A stretch of DNA of 64,000 bases from Pirellulales bacterium (GCA_036267355.1 DATAWG010000043.1:1-64000); one strand, 5' to 3'; shown: positions 25,444-34,728, counted from the stretch's first letter. Program-made: numbers and translations. Notes: generated by a model not told the origin, from the sequence alone.

Positions 25444-26748
25444 CTAGCTTCGCAATTCCAAGCCCGAGAGTGTGCCGGTGCTCGAACCGAATCGGTCGGT
25501 TTCGATGCCCAGCCTTTGCAGAAGCGATACGTAAAGATTCGACAGCGGCGGCGGGTTTTTCGGATCGCACGCCAGATGTTTGCCGTGTCGAAATCCTCCG
25601 CCGGCGAGCAGAACCGGCAGATTTTTCGTCGAGTGGTTGGCCGCGTTGCCGAGATTGCTGCTGAAGAAGAGCGAGGTGCGGTCGAGAAGCGTCGCATCGT
25701 GCTCGCGCGTCGTTTTGAGCTTCGCCAGCAATTCGCGCACGGTCTTCATTTTTTCGAGTTCGATCAATCGAAGCTGCGCGATCTTTTTCGGATCCTGTCC
25801 ATGGTGCGAGAGATCGTGGTGGCCCATCGACACGCCGGCAACCGGCGGCACGAGGCTCGTGCCCAAGAGCAGGATCGTGATAATCCGGGTGGAGTCGGTT
25901 TGCAGCGCCAGATGAATCAGATCGAACATCAGCCGAGTCTTGCCGATCAGATCGGCGGGGTTGTTATCGTCTTGCGGCGGTTTGGCGTCGACGTTGGGCT
26001 TTGGCTTCTTCGCCCATTCCTCGCTGGTAGCCATGCGGCGCTCGAGTTCGCGGACGCTGCTGAAATATTCGTCGAGTTTCTCGCGGTCGCGCGAACCCAA
26101 GGCCGAATGGATCGACTTCGCCTGCCCGCTGACGGAGTCGAGAATGCTTTGTCCGTCGCGCAAACGCTGCGCCTGAGCCCGAACCTCGTCGGGCCGCCCT
26201 TCGATAAACAACCGGGCAAACAGCGCGGAGGGAGAAGTGTCGGTCGGGATCAGCGCGCCGCTTCGAGTCCACGACAATCCAAACCCCTCTTCGGAAAGCG
26301 ACAGGCTGCGAAATCGCGTCTGATCGCCGATCTTCTCAGCCGCAATCTGGTCGAGGCTAATCGCGTTGCGAAATCCGCCGCGGATTTCGGGATGCGGCGC
26401 CGCGGTGAGAAAGCTATAGATCGAATCGTGGCTGGCGCCGACATCGGGATGCGAGAGGCCGGAAATCACGCTGAAATCCTCGCGGAATTCGCGCACCACA
26501 TCGAGATACGGAGTCGATTCATAGTCCGCGCCGGGCTTGGCCGGAAAGAAAAACTCCGGATGCAGCCCCAATGGCGTGCAAATGCAAACCAAGCGGCGAA
26601 CCGGCGGCGCCGCGCTCGCACCAAAGCCGCGCGGTTGAAAATAATCCAATAGCGGCAGCGCCACCGCCGCGCCGGCGGTTTTCAGCAGACGGCGGCGGCT
26701 CAATCGTGCGGCTTCAGCGGCCGCATACGCTGGCGATTTATGGGACAT
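25444..26748 (-). CDS. DUF1552 family secreted protein
   Basis: The 434-residue product carries a twin-arginine-like leader (LSRRRLLKTAGAAVALPLLD) and the DUF1552 pattern: LVCICTPLGLHPEFFFP, FSVISGLSHPDVGASHDS, ISLDQIAAEKIGD, LDEYFSSVRELERR and a C-terminal LPVLLAGGGFRHGKHL block. DUF1552 proteins are secreted planctomycete/verrucomicrobial proteins of unknown activity. They are habitually encoded next to DUF1587/1592 cytochrome proteins, exactly as here (118 bases after that gene). The pairing suggests a jointly exported surface complex, possibly redox-linked; this is inference. No clear ribosome site precedes ATG 26748, which nevertheless fits the Tat-type leader. Confidence 0.85.
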   Translation of the reverse strand: MSHKSPAYAAAEAARLSRRRLLKTAGAAVALPLLDYFQPRGFGASAAPPVRRLVCICTPLGLHPEFFFPAKPGADYESTPYLDVVREFREDFSVISGLSHPDVGASHDSIYSFLTAAPHPEIRGGFRNAISLDQIAAEKIGDQTRFRSLSLSEEGFGLSWTRSGALIPTDTSPSALFARLFIEGRPDEVRAQAQRLRDGQSILDSVSGQAKSIHSALGSRDREKLDEYFSSVRELERRMATSEEWAKKPKPNVDAKPPQDDNNPADLIGKTRLMFDLIHLALQTDSTRIITILLLGTSLVPPVAGVSMGHHDLSHHGQDPKKIAQLRLIELEKMKTVRELLAKLKTTREHDATLLDRTSLFFSSNLGNAANHSTKNLPVLLAGGGFRHGKHLACDPKNPPPLSNLYVSLLQRLGIETDRFGSSTGTLSGLELRS

Positions 26749-26756
26749 AAAATGAG

Positions 26757-26866
26757 ACTTTGAAGCTTTGAGACTTTGAAACTTTGAGACGTTGAGGCGT
26801 TGAGTCGAGATCCTGTAGGACGCGCAGCGTCCGTCATGCTCTCGTACCTCAAACCTCAGAGCCCTC
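26757..26866. repeat. Dispersed repeat, copy A
   Basis: The stretch between the cytochrome and DUF1552 genes carries degenerate TTGAGACTTTGAAACTTTG units. These are followed by GGACGCGCAGCGTCC (26818-26832) and ATGCTCTCGTACCTCAAACC (26836-26855). The same two blocks recur at 39106-39260, and the second recurs at 33307-33350. No coding potential is assigned. Confidence 0.7.
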
Positions 26867-29368
26867 TTACTTCGTTCGGAACAAATCGCTTTCGACGATC
26901 TCGTGTATCAACGATCGCAGGCCGTAGTTCTTGCTGCCTACACGGTCGACGATCGCTTCGATTGCGGCGCGATCGCCCGCTTCCGGCGGGCCGCCCGTAG
27001 CGTATGTCACCAACTTTTCCGTCAATGCACGAGCGAACTGGCGTTGGTCGACCAAGAGCAGCTTCTTGAAGTCATCGATATTTGCAAACAGCCGACCGTC
27101 GGGCAGCTCGCCCGATGAATCGACCTTTGGACCTTTAAGATAAGGCATTCGGCGGCCAGCGACCACCACTTCTTTGCCCAGACCCGTGGTGCGATAGTTT
27201 TCCCGCCAGCCGCCGATCACGTCGAAGCTTTCGAGCGCGAAGCCGGGCGGGTCGATCTTGCGGTGGCAAGCGGCACAGGAGGCAAGTTGCCGATGCTTTG
27301 CCAATTGCTCGCGGATCGTGGTGGCGCCGCGCGTGTCGGGCTGGATGGCGGGAACATCGGCGGGCGGATGCGGCGGCGGCGTGCCGAGAATGTGGTCGAG
27401 GATCCACGCGCCGCGAAGCACGGGCGATGTGGTCGTGCCATTGGCCGTCACCTTCAACACGCTGGCCATCGTCAACACCCCGCCGCGATGTGAATTTGCG
27501 GGCAGCGGCACCTTGCGGAATTCCCAACCTTCGACGCCAGGGATGCCATAAAGCTTGGCGAGCCGGCCGTTGAGCATCGAGAAATCGCTGTCGATGAAAT
27601 TGGACACGCTCAGATCGTGCTTCAGAATTTCGGAAAAGAACAACTCGGTTTCGCGCACCATCGACGCTTTCAGCATGTCGTCGAACTCGGGATATAGAAT
27701 CTCGCTCGGCTCCGTGGCCTCGATATCGCGCAGCGCGAGCCATTGGCCGACGAAGTTTTTCGACAGCGCCGCGGCTTTCGGATCGTCGAGCATTCGATCG
27801 ACCTGCCGGCGCAATGTCTCCGGCTTGCCGAGCTCATGCTTTTCCGCGAGCGACATCAATTCTTCATCGGGCATCGTGGTCCAAAGGAAATACGAAAGCC
27901 GATTCGCCAGCGCGAAATCGTCGAGCGCCAAACGAGAACGTGCGGTCCCGCTTTTTGCAGCGGCGACCTTGGGCAGCACGCCGGTTTCGTGGAAAAAAAG
28001 AAAGTCGGGCGAGATCATCATCGCCAGCAGGCCGCACCGCACGGCCTGCTCGAAAGACCGCTTCTCGACCAGCTTTTCATCCACCAGAGCGAGATAAGGC
28101 CGGACCTCGTCGTCGCCCACCGTTCGACGAAATGCCCGGCGGGCAAAGTTGCGCAGGATCCTTTCCGCGTCGGCATGCGCGTTCGGCGAAACAACCTCGA
28201 AGCGATCGCCATAATTGGTCATCGATTTCACTTGCTTGAGATCGCCGAAAATCCGCCGATGGCTTTCGGGGGGCCAAACGTCGTTGAGCGGCCCTTCGAT
28301 TTCCACCCATCGCACGAACAATCCCGCGCCCGGCCATTTGTCGGCGCCGATCTTGTCTACTTCACCGGCATTCGGCAGGCCATAGGGCAAAATCGAAATG
28401 CCCGTGTGCCGCTCGACGTGATCGACGAACTCGAATACTTTCGCTTGCTCGATCGGCGCGTCGAAGTAGCCGACCAAATGGCCTGGCGCCCCGCCCATGC
28501 CGCCATTGCCGTTCCAAACGCGGAATGTCACCGGCTTCGAGCTTTGGATCGTCGATGCCGAAATGCGGAAGCGATAGCGGCCGCGCTCTTCGGGCCACCA
28601 ATCGGAGATCGACAAAGCGTCCCAGTGCGACGATGTGAAGAGCACAACACCGTCGCCGACCGTGCGAAACACCTTTTCCTCGGCCTTGAGAATCGGATGC
28701 TGGTTTTTCAACACGTAGCGCCGAAACACGGAACTCGGTCGCGGGCGGTTGGCGATCGCCTGATCGAGCGCGATATTGGCGGCATCGAGATATTTCTCGA
28801 TCAAGAACGACGAAGTGTGCAACGCGCCGCCCACATTGTCGAATCCATTGGCCGACGAGTCCAACGGCAATGCATCCTTCAGGTCCACTTCGACTCCCAG
28901 CAGATCGCGGACGGTGTTTTCGTATTCGGTGCGGTTGAGGCGTCGCAACACGACTCTTCCCTGAGTCGGATTCGTCGCTGCCGCAGCCTCGGCCCGGCCG
29001 CTGATCCAATCGGTCAAACGAGCGACGTCTTTCGCGGGTGGTCGCGGTTTGGCTTTCGGCGGCATCTCACCGGCCGAAACGCGGTCGAAAACCATCAACC
29101 AGCGATCGCAAGTCGCTTCGTCGTCGAAGTCGGGCTTGAGTTGATCCAGCCGAAAATCGCCCTTCGGCTTTTGGCCGCTATGGCATGCCAGACAATTGGC
29201 CGCCAGAATCGGGCGGATCACATTGTCGAACTGTCGCGCATCTGTTTGCGGAGCGGCCGCCTCGGCGCCGCTGCAAATCAGGCCCCCGCCGCTGAGTGTG
29301 CTGCCGAGAATCGATCCGAGGATCGGCAGCAGAATATTCGTGATTGGCACAAGCCGCTTGCCGCGCAT
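26867..29368 (-). CDS. Planctomycete cytochrome-type protein (DUF1587/1592/1588/1585 family)
   Basis: The 833-residue product has an export signal (ITNILLPILGSILGSTLSGG) and an N-terminal c-type heme motif, Cys59-Leu-Ala-Cys62-His, followed by KPKGDFRLD and GEMPPKAKP. The block order of the DUF1587-1595-1592-1588-1585 architecture follows: RLNRTEYENTVRDLLG, FARRAFRR, LANRLSYFLWTTMPD, FVGQWLALRDI, HRGGVLTMASVLKVTANG and CAACHRKIDPPGFALE. These secreted proteins are common in Planctomycetota; a redox function is inferred from the heme site. ATG 29368 lies 9 bases after AGGA; ATG 29377 is an alternative. The DUF1552 gene follows after 118 bases and a DUF1501 gene precedes it by 628. Confidence 0.87.
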   Translation of the reverse strand: MRGKRLVPITNILLPILGSILGSTLSGGGLICSGAEAAAPQTDARQFDNVIRPILAANCLACHSGQKPKGDFRLDQLKPDFDDEATCDRWLMVFDRVSAGEMPPKAKPRPPAKDVARLTDWISGRAEAAAATNPTQGRVVLRRLNRTEYENTVRDLLGVEVDLKDALPLDSSANGFDNVGGALHTSSFLIEKYLDAANIALDQAIANRPRPSSVFRRYVLKNQHPILKAEEKVFRTVGDGVVLFTSSHWDALSISDWWPEERGRYRFRISASTIQSSKPVTFRVWNGNGGMGGAPGHLVGYFDAPIEQAKVFEFVDHVERHTGISILPYGLPNAGEVDKIGADKWPGAGLFVRWVEIEGPLNDVWPPESHRRIFGDLKQVKSMTNYGDRFEVVSPNAHADAERILRNFARRAFRRTVGDDEVRPYLALVDEKLVEKRSFEQAVRCGLLAMMISPDFLFFHETGVLPKVAAAKSGTARSRLALDDFALANRLSYFLWTTMPDEELMSLAEKHELGKPETLRRQVDRMLDDPKAAALSKNFVGQWLALRDIEATEPSEILYPEFDDMLKASMVRETELFFSEILKHDLSVSNFIDSDFSMLNGRLAKLYGIPGVEGWEFRKVPLPANSHRGGVLTMASVLKVTANGTTTSPVLRGAWILDHILGTPPPHPPADVPAIQPDTRGATTIREQLAKHRQLASCAACHRKIDPPGFALESFDVIGGWRENYRTTGLGKEVVVAGRRMPYLKGPKVDSSGELPDGRLFANIDDFKKLLLVDQRQFARALTEKLVTYATGGPPEAGDRAAIEAIVDRVGSKNYGLRSLIHEIVESDLFRTK

Positions 29369-29996
29369 GAAACACATCCTAATCGACCTGCGCGACTCGT
29401 CGAAACGCGCGCTCCCGCCGTTCGTTTGCTCGATGCCGCGCAATTTCTCACACGCCTCACGATCGCAATTATACCCCGCGCGAGAGGGCGCGCACCATCG
29501 TGCGCATCGAAGGCGCGGCGCGTCTTGCTCGAATTGCCAGTACGGGGTGGCCCGAGCCGTGTTCAGCGTCTTACTTGTCTCGGCGGAATCCACTTTTTCT
29601 ATCGCAGTTCACACTGGCCGAGCCAGTGGCACACGAGAGCGGCCTTTGGCCGCGCTGTCACCCTGTGGTTTGCCGTTCGCTATATCCGCCTTGACATTCA
29701 GTTTATTTGGGCTTAAACGCCTTGCCCTCCACCCGGATCATCCGAGGCAAAATGAGTCTGCCATTCTCTCGACCTTGGCGGGGGCGGTGAGCGGGCAGCG
29801 AAGAGATTTGCATTCCACAACGCTGCAACAGCCTCCGCGCATCGAATTCGTCGCGCAATCGTCCGCAAGCGGCCCGGCCCGCAACGCTCTCCGGTGATGC
29901 TCCCGAGCGCATCCTTTGGCGAAGGCAGTCGATGGCGAAGGGCCGTGCGCTTCCGCCCAGCCAAGGGCGAGCTTTTGATCGTTGGCCGCTGGCGTT
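29369..29996. other. Gene-free stretch between two leftward genes
   Basis: No gene is supported in these 628 bases; open frames on both strands lack family features. The palindrome GCGGCCTTTGGCCGC near 29641-29655 also occurs at 17105-17119 in the duplicated leader, so it may be another repeat trace. The gap is long for an operon, so the cytochrome gene probably has its own promoter. Confidence 0.45.
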
Positions 29997-31358
29997 TCAG
30001 AACAGTTCGCTGATTGCCGAGCCGTTGTCGACGGCCGACACCGGCCGGCCCGAACGGTCTAAGAATTTGATATACGGATCGACGCCCAAGACTTGATAGA
30101 TCGTGGCGTGCAGATCCTGCGGCGTAACGGGTCGATGGGCCGGAATTTCTCCTGCGCGATTCGTCGCCCCCACGATTCGTCCTCCCTTCACGCCGCCGCC
30201 GCCGATCAGGCACGACATCGCGTTGCCCCAATGGTCGCGCCCCGGCTTCCCTCGGCCAAGGCCGTTGTTCATACGCGGCGTTCGGCCAAATTCGCCGAAC
30301 ATGACCACCAGCACCTTTTCCAAAAGCCCGCGCTGGGCAAGGTCTTCGAACAAACCGGAGACTGCGGCGTCGACTTGCGGTAGGTAATTTTCATAGCCGG
30401 CCTGCAAATTCCAGTGATGATCCCAGCCGCCGAAGTGGACCGTGACGAACGTGGCGCCTGCCTCGACAAGCCGCCGGGCCAGCAGCGTGCTCTGGCCAAA
30501 GCTCGTGCGCCCATACGTGTCGCGCAGATGCGCGGGTTCGCTCGAGAGGTCGAATGCCTTCCGAGCCGTGTCGCCGGAAATGAACTCGAACGCCTGCCGG
30601 TCGAATTTGTCCATGGCGTCCATCGTCTTGGACAAATCCGCGGCCGCGCGCATCCGGTCGAGCTCGAGCCTGAGGCTGCGGCGGCTTTGCAACCGGTCGA
30701 GCGTCAGCCCCTGGGGCAAGTCGAAGCGGTTGACCTTGAAATTCGGGCTGTTGGCGTCGCCTTCGGTTTCAAATGGGTTGTACTCGTTGCCCAGGTAGTT
30801 GCCGGCAAAATAACCCGGCCGCAAGCCGACCGAGGACGCATAGGGTACCGCGATGTACGGCGGCATCCCATGCTTGCGGGCACCGCAAACCTTCGCAGCA
30901 ATCGAGCCGAAGCTGGGCGCCCTGCCTGCCGTGCTCGCGCCGTTGACGCCCCCGCGACCGGTCAGCATGCGGTGGGCGCCGCCGAAATGATCGCCGTCGT
31001 TGTGGTACAGCGAGCGAACGATCGAGAACTTGTCGGCGACCTTGGCTTGCAGCGGAAACAGCTCCGTGAATTCGATGCCGGGCACATTGGTCTTGATGGG
31101 CCGCCACATGCCGCGGAATTCCGACGGCGCGTCGGGCTTCATGTCGTAGGTGTCGAGATGGCTGGGGCCGCCGTCGAGCCATAGCAGGATGACTGCCGTG
31201 TCTTTCGGCGGAACGCCCGCTTCCGCGGATTGGGCCTTGGCTCGCAACACGTCGGCCAGGCTAACCGACGCGACACCGGCAACGCCAAGCTGCAAAAAGC
31301 TTCGGCGGCTCAAGCCGTCGCAATACGCAGCGGTCCGTCCGTTGTAAATCCGCAGCAT
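29997..31358 (-). CDS. DUF1501 family secreted protein
   Basis: The 453-residue product has a twin-arginine-like leader (LSRRSFLQLGVAGVASVSLAD) and the DUF1501 blocks: AVILLWLDGGPSHLDTYDMKPDAP, FSIVRSLYHNDGDHFGGAHRM, FVTVHFGGWDHH, VVMFGEFGRTPRMN, GRDHWGNAMSCLIGGGG and VTPQDLHATIYQVLGVD. DUF1501 belongs to the alkaline-phosphatase-like fold group, with Asp/His residues in the DGGPSH and GRDHW motifs in metal-site positions; the substrate is unknown. ATG 31358 follows a good GGAGG site. It is one of two DUF1501 genes in the window and heads the leftward group with the cytochrome and DUF1552 genes. Confidence 0.9.
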   Translation of the reverse strand: MLRIYNGRTAAYCDGLSRRSFLQLGVAGVASVSLADVLRAKAQSAEAGVPPKDTAVILLWLDGGPSHLDTYDMKPDAPSEFRGMWRPIKTNVPGIEFTELFPLQAKVADKFSIVRSLYHNDGDHFGGAHRMLTGRGGVNGASTAGRAPSFGSIAAKVCGARKHGMPPYIAVPYASSVGLRPGYFAGNYLGNEYNPFETEGDANSPNFKVNRFDLPQGLTLDRLQSRRSLRLELDRMRAAADLSKTMDAMDKFDRQAFEFISGDTARKAFDLSSEPAHLRDTYGRTSFGQSTLLARRLVEAGATFVTVHFGGWDHHWNLQAGYENYLPQVDAAVSGLFEDLAQRGLLEKVLVVMFGEFGRTPRMNNGLGRGKPGRDHWGNAMSCLIGGGGVKGGRIVGATNRAGEIPAHRPVTPQDLHATIYQVLGVDPYIKFLDRSGRPVSAVDNGSAISELF

Positions 31359-31682
31359 TTTCGGCCTCCATCGGAAAGAGCGTAGGCTTGATTTCGAGGC
31401 GACAATATCAGGGCCGCCGGGCGGGGCGGCGCAAAGCCGTTAAGGCCATCCGCCGCTTCTTTCGATGGTAGGACTTCCGCAGGCCAACGTCAACAAAATC
31501 CGACCTGGCGGTTCTCGATTCTCGGAGTTGCGGACACGCGGAAAAGGCAACCACCGCATTGCCTGCCATCCGCACGGAGCGACCTGCGGACGTTCGATAC
31601 AGATGCTTTGTTTTGCCGGCTTGGCTCAATCTGCCGACAATCGCCGGGCGAATCTGATTCGCGATGTCGAACCGAAAACAAG
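31359..31682. other. Intergenic stretch upstream of the DUF1501 gene
   Basis: No gene is supported in these 324 bases. GC-rich imperfect inverted repeats (around 31412-31432) are present. The stretch must contain the DUF1501 promoter, but no convincing pair of boxes was found. Confidence 0.45.
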
Positions 31683-31753
31683 CTACCCGGCTAGGACTCG
31701 AACCTAGAATGAGGGAGCCAAAATCCCTAGTGTTACCATTACACTACCGGGTA
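31683..31753 (-). tRNA. trnQ: tRNA-Gln (anticodon TTG)
   Basis: Read on the minus strand, a complete cloverleaf is visible. The 7-bp acceptor stem is TACCCGG/CCGGGTA (31753-31747/31690-31684) and a D arm contains GTG...CAC. The anticodon stem AGGGA/TCCCT surrounds loop TTTTGGC, giving anticodon TTG, and the T arm is CTAGG-TTCGAGT-CCTAG. The discriminator is G, as in tRNA-Gln, and the 3' CCA is not encoded. No integrated element is seen next to it. Confidence 0.95.
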
Positions 31754-31876
31754 TCCATTGCCCATCGGCAAATGAATTGCCGAAAAAGCGACTTGCCGTC
31801 GAGCGAGTTTTCTCGCGAAAATGCTCCGCAGGAGTTTAACACCTTTACGCTCGGGCGCGTAGATGCTCGGGCTTGG

Positions 31877-32473
31877 TCAACGGTCATGCGGCGGCTCGGC
31901 CGACGGCTGTTCGCCGGCACAGTCGCTGCGATGCCGGGGCAGTCGATACAGCACGTGCCGACAAATCGGGTGGCCAGGGGGCAGCGCCGGGTGGTCGAAA
32001 TCGTCGGCCGGGTCGTGCGACATTCCGAGCCGCTCCATAACACGCCGCGAGCGACGATTCGCCGGCACCGTAAACGAGACAAGTTCGTCGAGCTCAAGCT
32101 GCTCGAAAGCAAATCGGACCGCGGCCTGCGCCGCCTCGGTTGCAAAGCCGTGGTTCCAATGCTCGAATGCCAACCGCCAGCCGATTTCGACGCACGGCGT
32201 AAAATGAGATTCGAACCGCGGCATGCTCAAACCGACGAACCCAATGAACGGCGCGGCGTTCGGAATTTCCACGGCCCAAAGACCGAAACCCCGCGACGCA
32301 CCACTCTCCCGAATGGCGGCCGCGGCCCGATCGCTTTCCGATCGGTCGAGCAATTTTGGAAAAAACTCCATCACGCGAGGATCGGCGTTGAGGACCGCGA
32401 ACGCGGGAAGATCGGAATCGCGCCACGGCCGCAGCAGGAGGCGCGATGTCGCGATCGTGGGCATAGTTGGCAT
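31877..32473 (-). CDS. GNAT family N-acetyltransferase (RimJ/RimL type)
   Basis: The 198-residue cytosolic product begins with TIATSRLLLRPWRDSDLPAF, typical of the acetyltransferase_3 (RimJ/RimL) group. A beta-strand GLWAVEIPNAAPFIGFVGL, the EIGWRL strand, and HWNHGFATEAAQAAVRFAF (the acetyl-CoA-binding GFATEA turn) follow. Near the end is NRRSRRVMERLGM, also diagnostic. It would transfer an acetyl group from acetyl-CoA to an amine, perhaps a protein N-terminus or small molecule; the acceptor is unknown. The last 25 residues are disordered-looking. Start at 32473 or the in-frame ATG at 32464; neither has a clear ribosome site. It diverges from the RluA-type gene with only 37 bases between. 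Confidence 0.85.
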   Translation of the reverse strand: MPTMPTIATSRLLLRPWRDSDLPAFAVLNADPRVMEFFPKLLDRSESDRAAAAIRESGASRGFGLWAVEIPNAAPFIGFVGLSMPRFESHFTPCVEIGWRLAFEHWNHGFATEAAQAAVRFAFEQLELDELVSFTVPANRRSRRVMERLGMSHDPADDFDHPALPPGHPICRHVLYRLPRHRSDCAGEQPSAEPPHDR

Positions 32474-32510
32474 TACGCCATTTTAAGCAAAGCGGCTCGA
32501 ACCAACACTC

Positions 32511-33194
32511 GTGTCGAGCACGGCGCGGTCCGAATCATTCGCGACAAGAAATCGAGATGGGCGGGCAACGTTGGCGCTAAAAATCGTGTTCCAAGATGAG
32601 CGGCTGCTGGCGATCGACAAGCTCTCGGGTCTGCTGGCCGTGCCGGGATTGGGACCGGAGAATCAAGAAAATCTGGCCCATCAAGTGCAGCAGCAATTTC
32701 CGCGGGCGCTCGTAGTTCATCGGCTGGATCGCGACACGTCGGGCCTGATCCTGTTCGCCCTCGATCCGCAATCGCAACGGCATTTGAGCCGGCAGTTCCA
32801 AGAACGGCTGGTCGAAAAGAGATACATCGGCGTCGTCCACGGGCGCCTTGAAAACGAATCGGGCCGGATCGAGTTGCCGTTGCGTCGGGACTTTGCCAAT
32901 CCGCCGCGGCATCGGGTCGATCCGGTTCATGGGCGAATGGCCGTGACCGATTGGCGAGTCCTGCGCCGGCAGCCCGATCGGACTCGCCTCGAGCTAACGC
33001 CGCTCACCGGCCGGTCGCACCAACTACGGATTCACATGCAGCAGCTTGGCCATCCGATCCTCGGCGATAATCTGTATGCGGGCCCCGATGCCTTGGTGAT
33101 GGCCGACCGGCTATTATTGCATGCCGAGCGGATCATGATCGAGCACCCGAGCACGGGCTGGCGGTTATGCCTCACGGCGAATTGTCCGTTTTGA
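32511..33194 (+). CDS. RluA-family RNA pseudouridine synthase
   Basis: The product (227 residues from GTG 32511) has the RluA fold: IVFQDERLLAIDKLSGLLAVPG, then the catalytic motif HRLDRDTSGL with Asp73, then KRYIGVVHG and the C-terminal LTGRSHQLRIHMQQLGHPILGDNLY. It isomerises specific uridines in rRNA or tRNA to pseudouridine; the target site cannot be told from sequence. The first 20 residues are not conserved-looking, and TTG at 32571 is an equally likely start. It is a single-domain enzyme without the S4 domain of RluC/D. It is followed by a repeat-containing spacer and the RlmM-like methyltransferase, so two RNA-modification genes lie side by side on the same strand. Confidence 0.9.
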   Translation: MSSTARSESFATRNRDGRATLALKIVFQDERLLAIDKLSGLLAVPGLGPENQENLAHQVQQQFPRALVVHRLDRDTSGLILFALDPQSQRHLSRQFQERLVEKRYIGVVHGRLENESGRIELPLRRDFANPPRHRVDPVHGRMAVTDWRVLRRQPDRTRLELTPLTGRSHQLRIHMQQLGHPILGDNLYAGPDALVMADRLLLHAERIMIEHPSTGWRLCLTANCPF

Positions 33195-33198
33195 AGAA

Positions 33199-33350
33199 GG
33201 AAGGCTGTAAGGCTGTAAGGCTGTGAGCTGTGAGGCTGTGAGGCTGTGAGGACACGGGCGGCCGTTGGCTGCCGGATTTTTGCCGATTGCCACCGGGCGG
33301 GCCACGATGCTTCCGACCTCAAAGTCTCGCAGCCTCAAAGCCTCATCGCC
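33199..33350. repeat. Dispersed repeat, copy B, overlapping a gene start
   Basis: 33204-33252 is a run of GGCTGTAAGGCTGTGAGG-type units. 33307-33343 reads ATGCTTCCGACCTCAAAGTC and on through CAGCCTCAAAGCCTCATCG, matching the block at 39208-39250 (ATGCCTTCGTACCTCAAAGC and onward) with few changes, and the shorter block at 26836-26855. The second half provides the ATG and first codons of the RlmM-like gene. Confidence 0.7.
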
Positions 33351-34428
33351 TGTTATTCTTACTTGCGAGCCGGGATGGGAGGCGGCGCTGGCCGACGAAT
33401 TGCAGCGCGTGTTTCCCGATCCGCGGCCGGCTCGAGCGGCGGCGGGTTGGGTCGTCGGCGAGTTTTCTGACGGGGAGCCGAATCGTGCGCCTTGCGTCGC
33501 GCTGTGTGCACAGTGTTTGCCGAACGCCCAACCGATTCGCGCCAGCTCGATTTCCGAATGGAGCCGCGCCGTCGGCGAGCGGATGATCGATGGACTTGCC
33601 GGGCATGCTGGGCCATGGCGGTTGCACGTGTTCGGCGTTTATCACGACTCCGGCGCCTTGCGACCGCGGCGCTGCCAATTGATCCGCGATAAGATTGGAT
33701 CGCTTTTGCAGAAGAAACAGCGGCGATTGCTGCGTTCGCTCACTGCCGGCGACGGTCCGTGGCTCCGTGGCGAAGCGCTCGTGCAAGTCGGATTACCGAT
33801 GCCGGACACGGGCTTCCTGTCTATCTGCGATGCCGATCTGCGGTTCCGCTTGCGGCGGATGGTTGCGCCGTTTTGCGGTGGCATCGCCGGAATTGCCGCG
33901 GACCGCCGCGCACCATCCCGGGCCTTTGCAAAACTGATCGAGGCCGAGCTTCGGCTTGGTCGACGAATCGAGGCGGGGCAAACTTGCGTCGATCTGGGAA
34001 GTAGCCCCGGAAGTTGGGCCTACGTTGCGCTCGAGCGAGGCGCTCGCGTTTTGGCCGTCGACCGCAGTCCGCTGCGAGCCGATTTGATGGCCCATCCGGC
34101 GCTGGCATTCGTGCGCGGCGACGCATTTGGCTATCGGCCCGCGGAACGGGTCGATTGGCTGCTGTCCGACGTGATTGCGCCGGCCGAGAGGATCATTGAA
34201 TTATTGCAAACGTGGGTCGCAGAACGATGGTGCCGGCGGTTTTGCGTAACGATCAAGTTCCGTGGCACGTCGGATTACGCGATCTTGGAGCCGCTGAAAT
34301 CCTGGCTGGCCGCAGCCGACGTCGAATTCATCTTGCGACGGCTGACGAACAACAAAAACGAAATCACCGCCATCGGCGAATTGCCGGATGATTTAGCCGA
34401 CTGCCGAATCGAATTTCCCGAGAATTGA
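33307..34428 (+). CDS. RlmM-like SAM-dependent rRNA 2'-O-methyltransferase
   Basis: The product (373 residues) has an N-terminal THUMP-like region beginning ILTCEPGWEAALADELQRVF and a C-terminal FtsJ-type Rossmann domain. The SAM motif is DLGSSPGSW (about 229-237), with ARVLAVDRSPL, then LLSDVIAPAERIIELLQTWV and WCRRFCVTIKF, the same order as RlmM, which methylates 23S rRNA C2498. Lys in TIKF and Asp in LLSD correspond to the K-D-K-H catalytic set. Activity on that exact base is inferred. The first 14 residues (MLPTSKSRSLKASS) are encoded by a dispersed repeat, so the true start is uncertain; TTG 33265 is an upstream alternative. A strong bidirectional terminator lies 300 bases beyond. Confidence 0.8.
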   Translation: MLPTSKSRSLKASSPVILTCEPGWEAALADELQRVFPDPRPARAAAGWVVGEFSDGEPNRAPCVALCAQCLPNAQPIRASSISEWSRAVGERMIDGLAGHAGPWRLHVFGVYHDSGALRPRRCQLIRDKIGSLLQKKQRRLLRSLTAGDGPWLRGEALVQVGLPMPDTGFLSICDADLRFRLRRMVAPFCGGIAGIAADRRAPSRAFAKLIEAELRLGRRIEAGQTCVDLGSSPGSWAYVALERGARVLAVDRSPLRADLMAHPALAFVRGDAFGYRPAERVDWLLSDVIAPAERIIELLQTWVAERWCRRFCVTIKFRGTSDYAILEPLKSWLAAADVEFILRRLTNNKNEITAIGELPDDLADCRIEFPEN

Positions 34429-34728
34429 ATCCATGACCCAGCATCCTCGGTCGTGATCGGCTGGTTCTCGGCAGTGTTCTTGCTCGCTTACGCGTAGTGA
34501 CCCTGCGGCGAATCCAATCGAACATCCAGGAAGGATGCTCCGCCGAGAGGCATTCTTCCTCGGTCGTCGGTAAGGTGCGTGACTGCTCGACTCTTGGTGG
34601 GCCGATCGGCCGCGAACCGATCCGGCGGCGGTGGTCGGATGGAATCGTTTCTAACTATCGACCGTCGGATGGCGGCGAACGTGCGATATTAAATCAGGCT
34701 GGGCCAACCGATCGAGCGCAACAAAAGA
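34429..34728. other. Intergenic stretch before the bidirectional terminator
   Basis: No gene is supported. It is bounded on the right by the terminator hairpin at 34729-34762. Confidence 0.45.

Noticed and set aside
31683-31753. tRNA as integration site of a genomic island
   Set aside because: No integrase gene and no direct repeat of the tRNA 3' end were found within the window.
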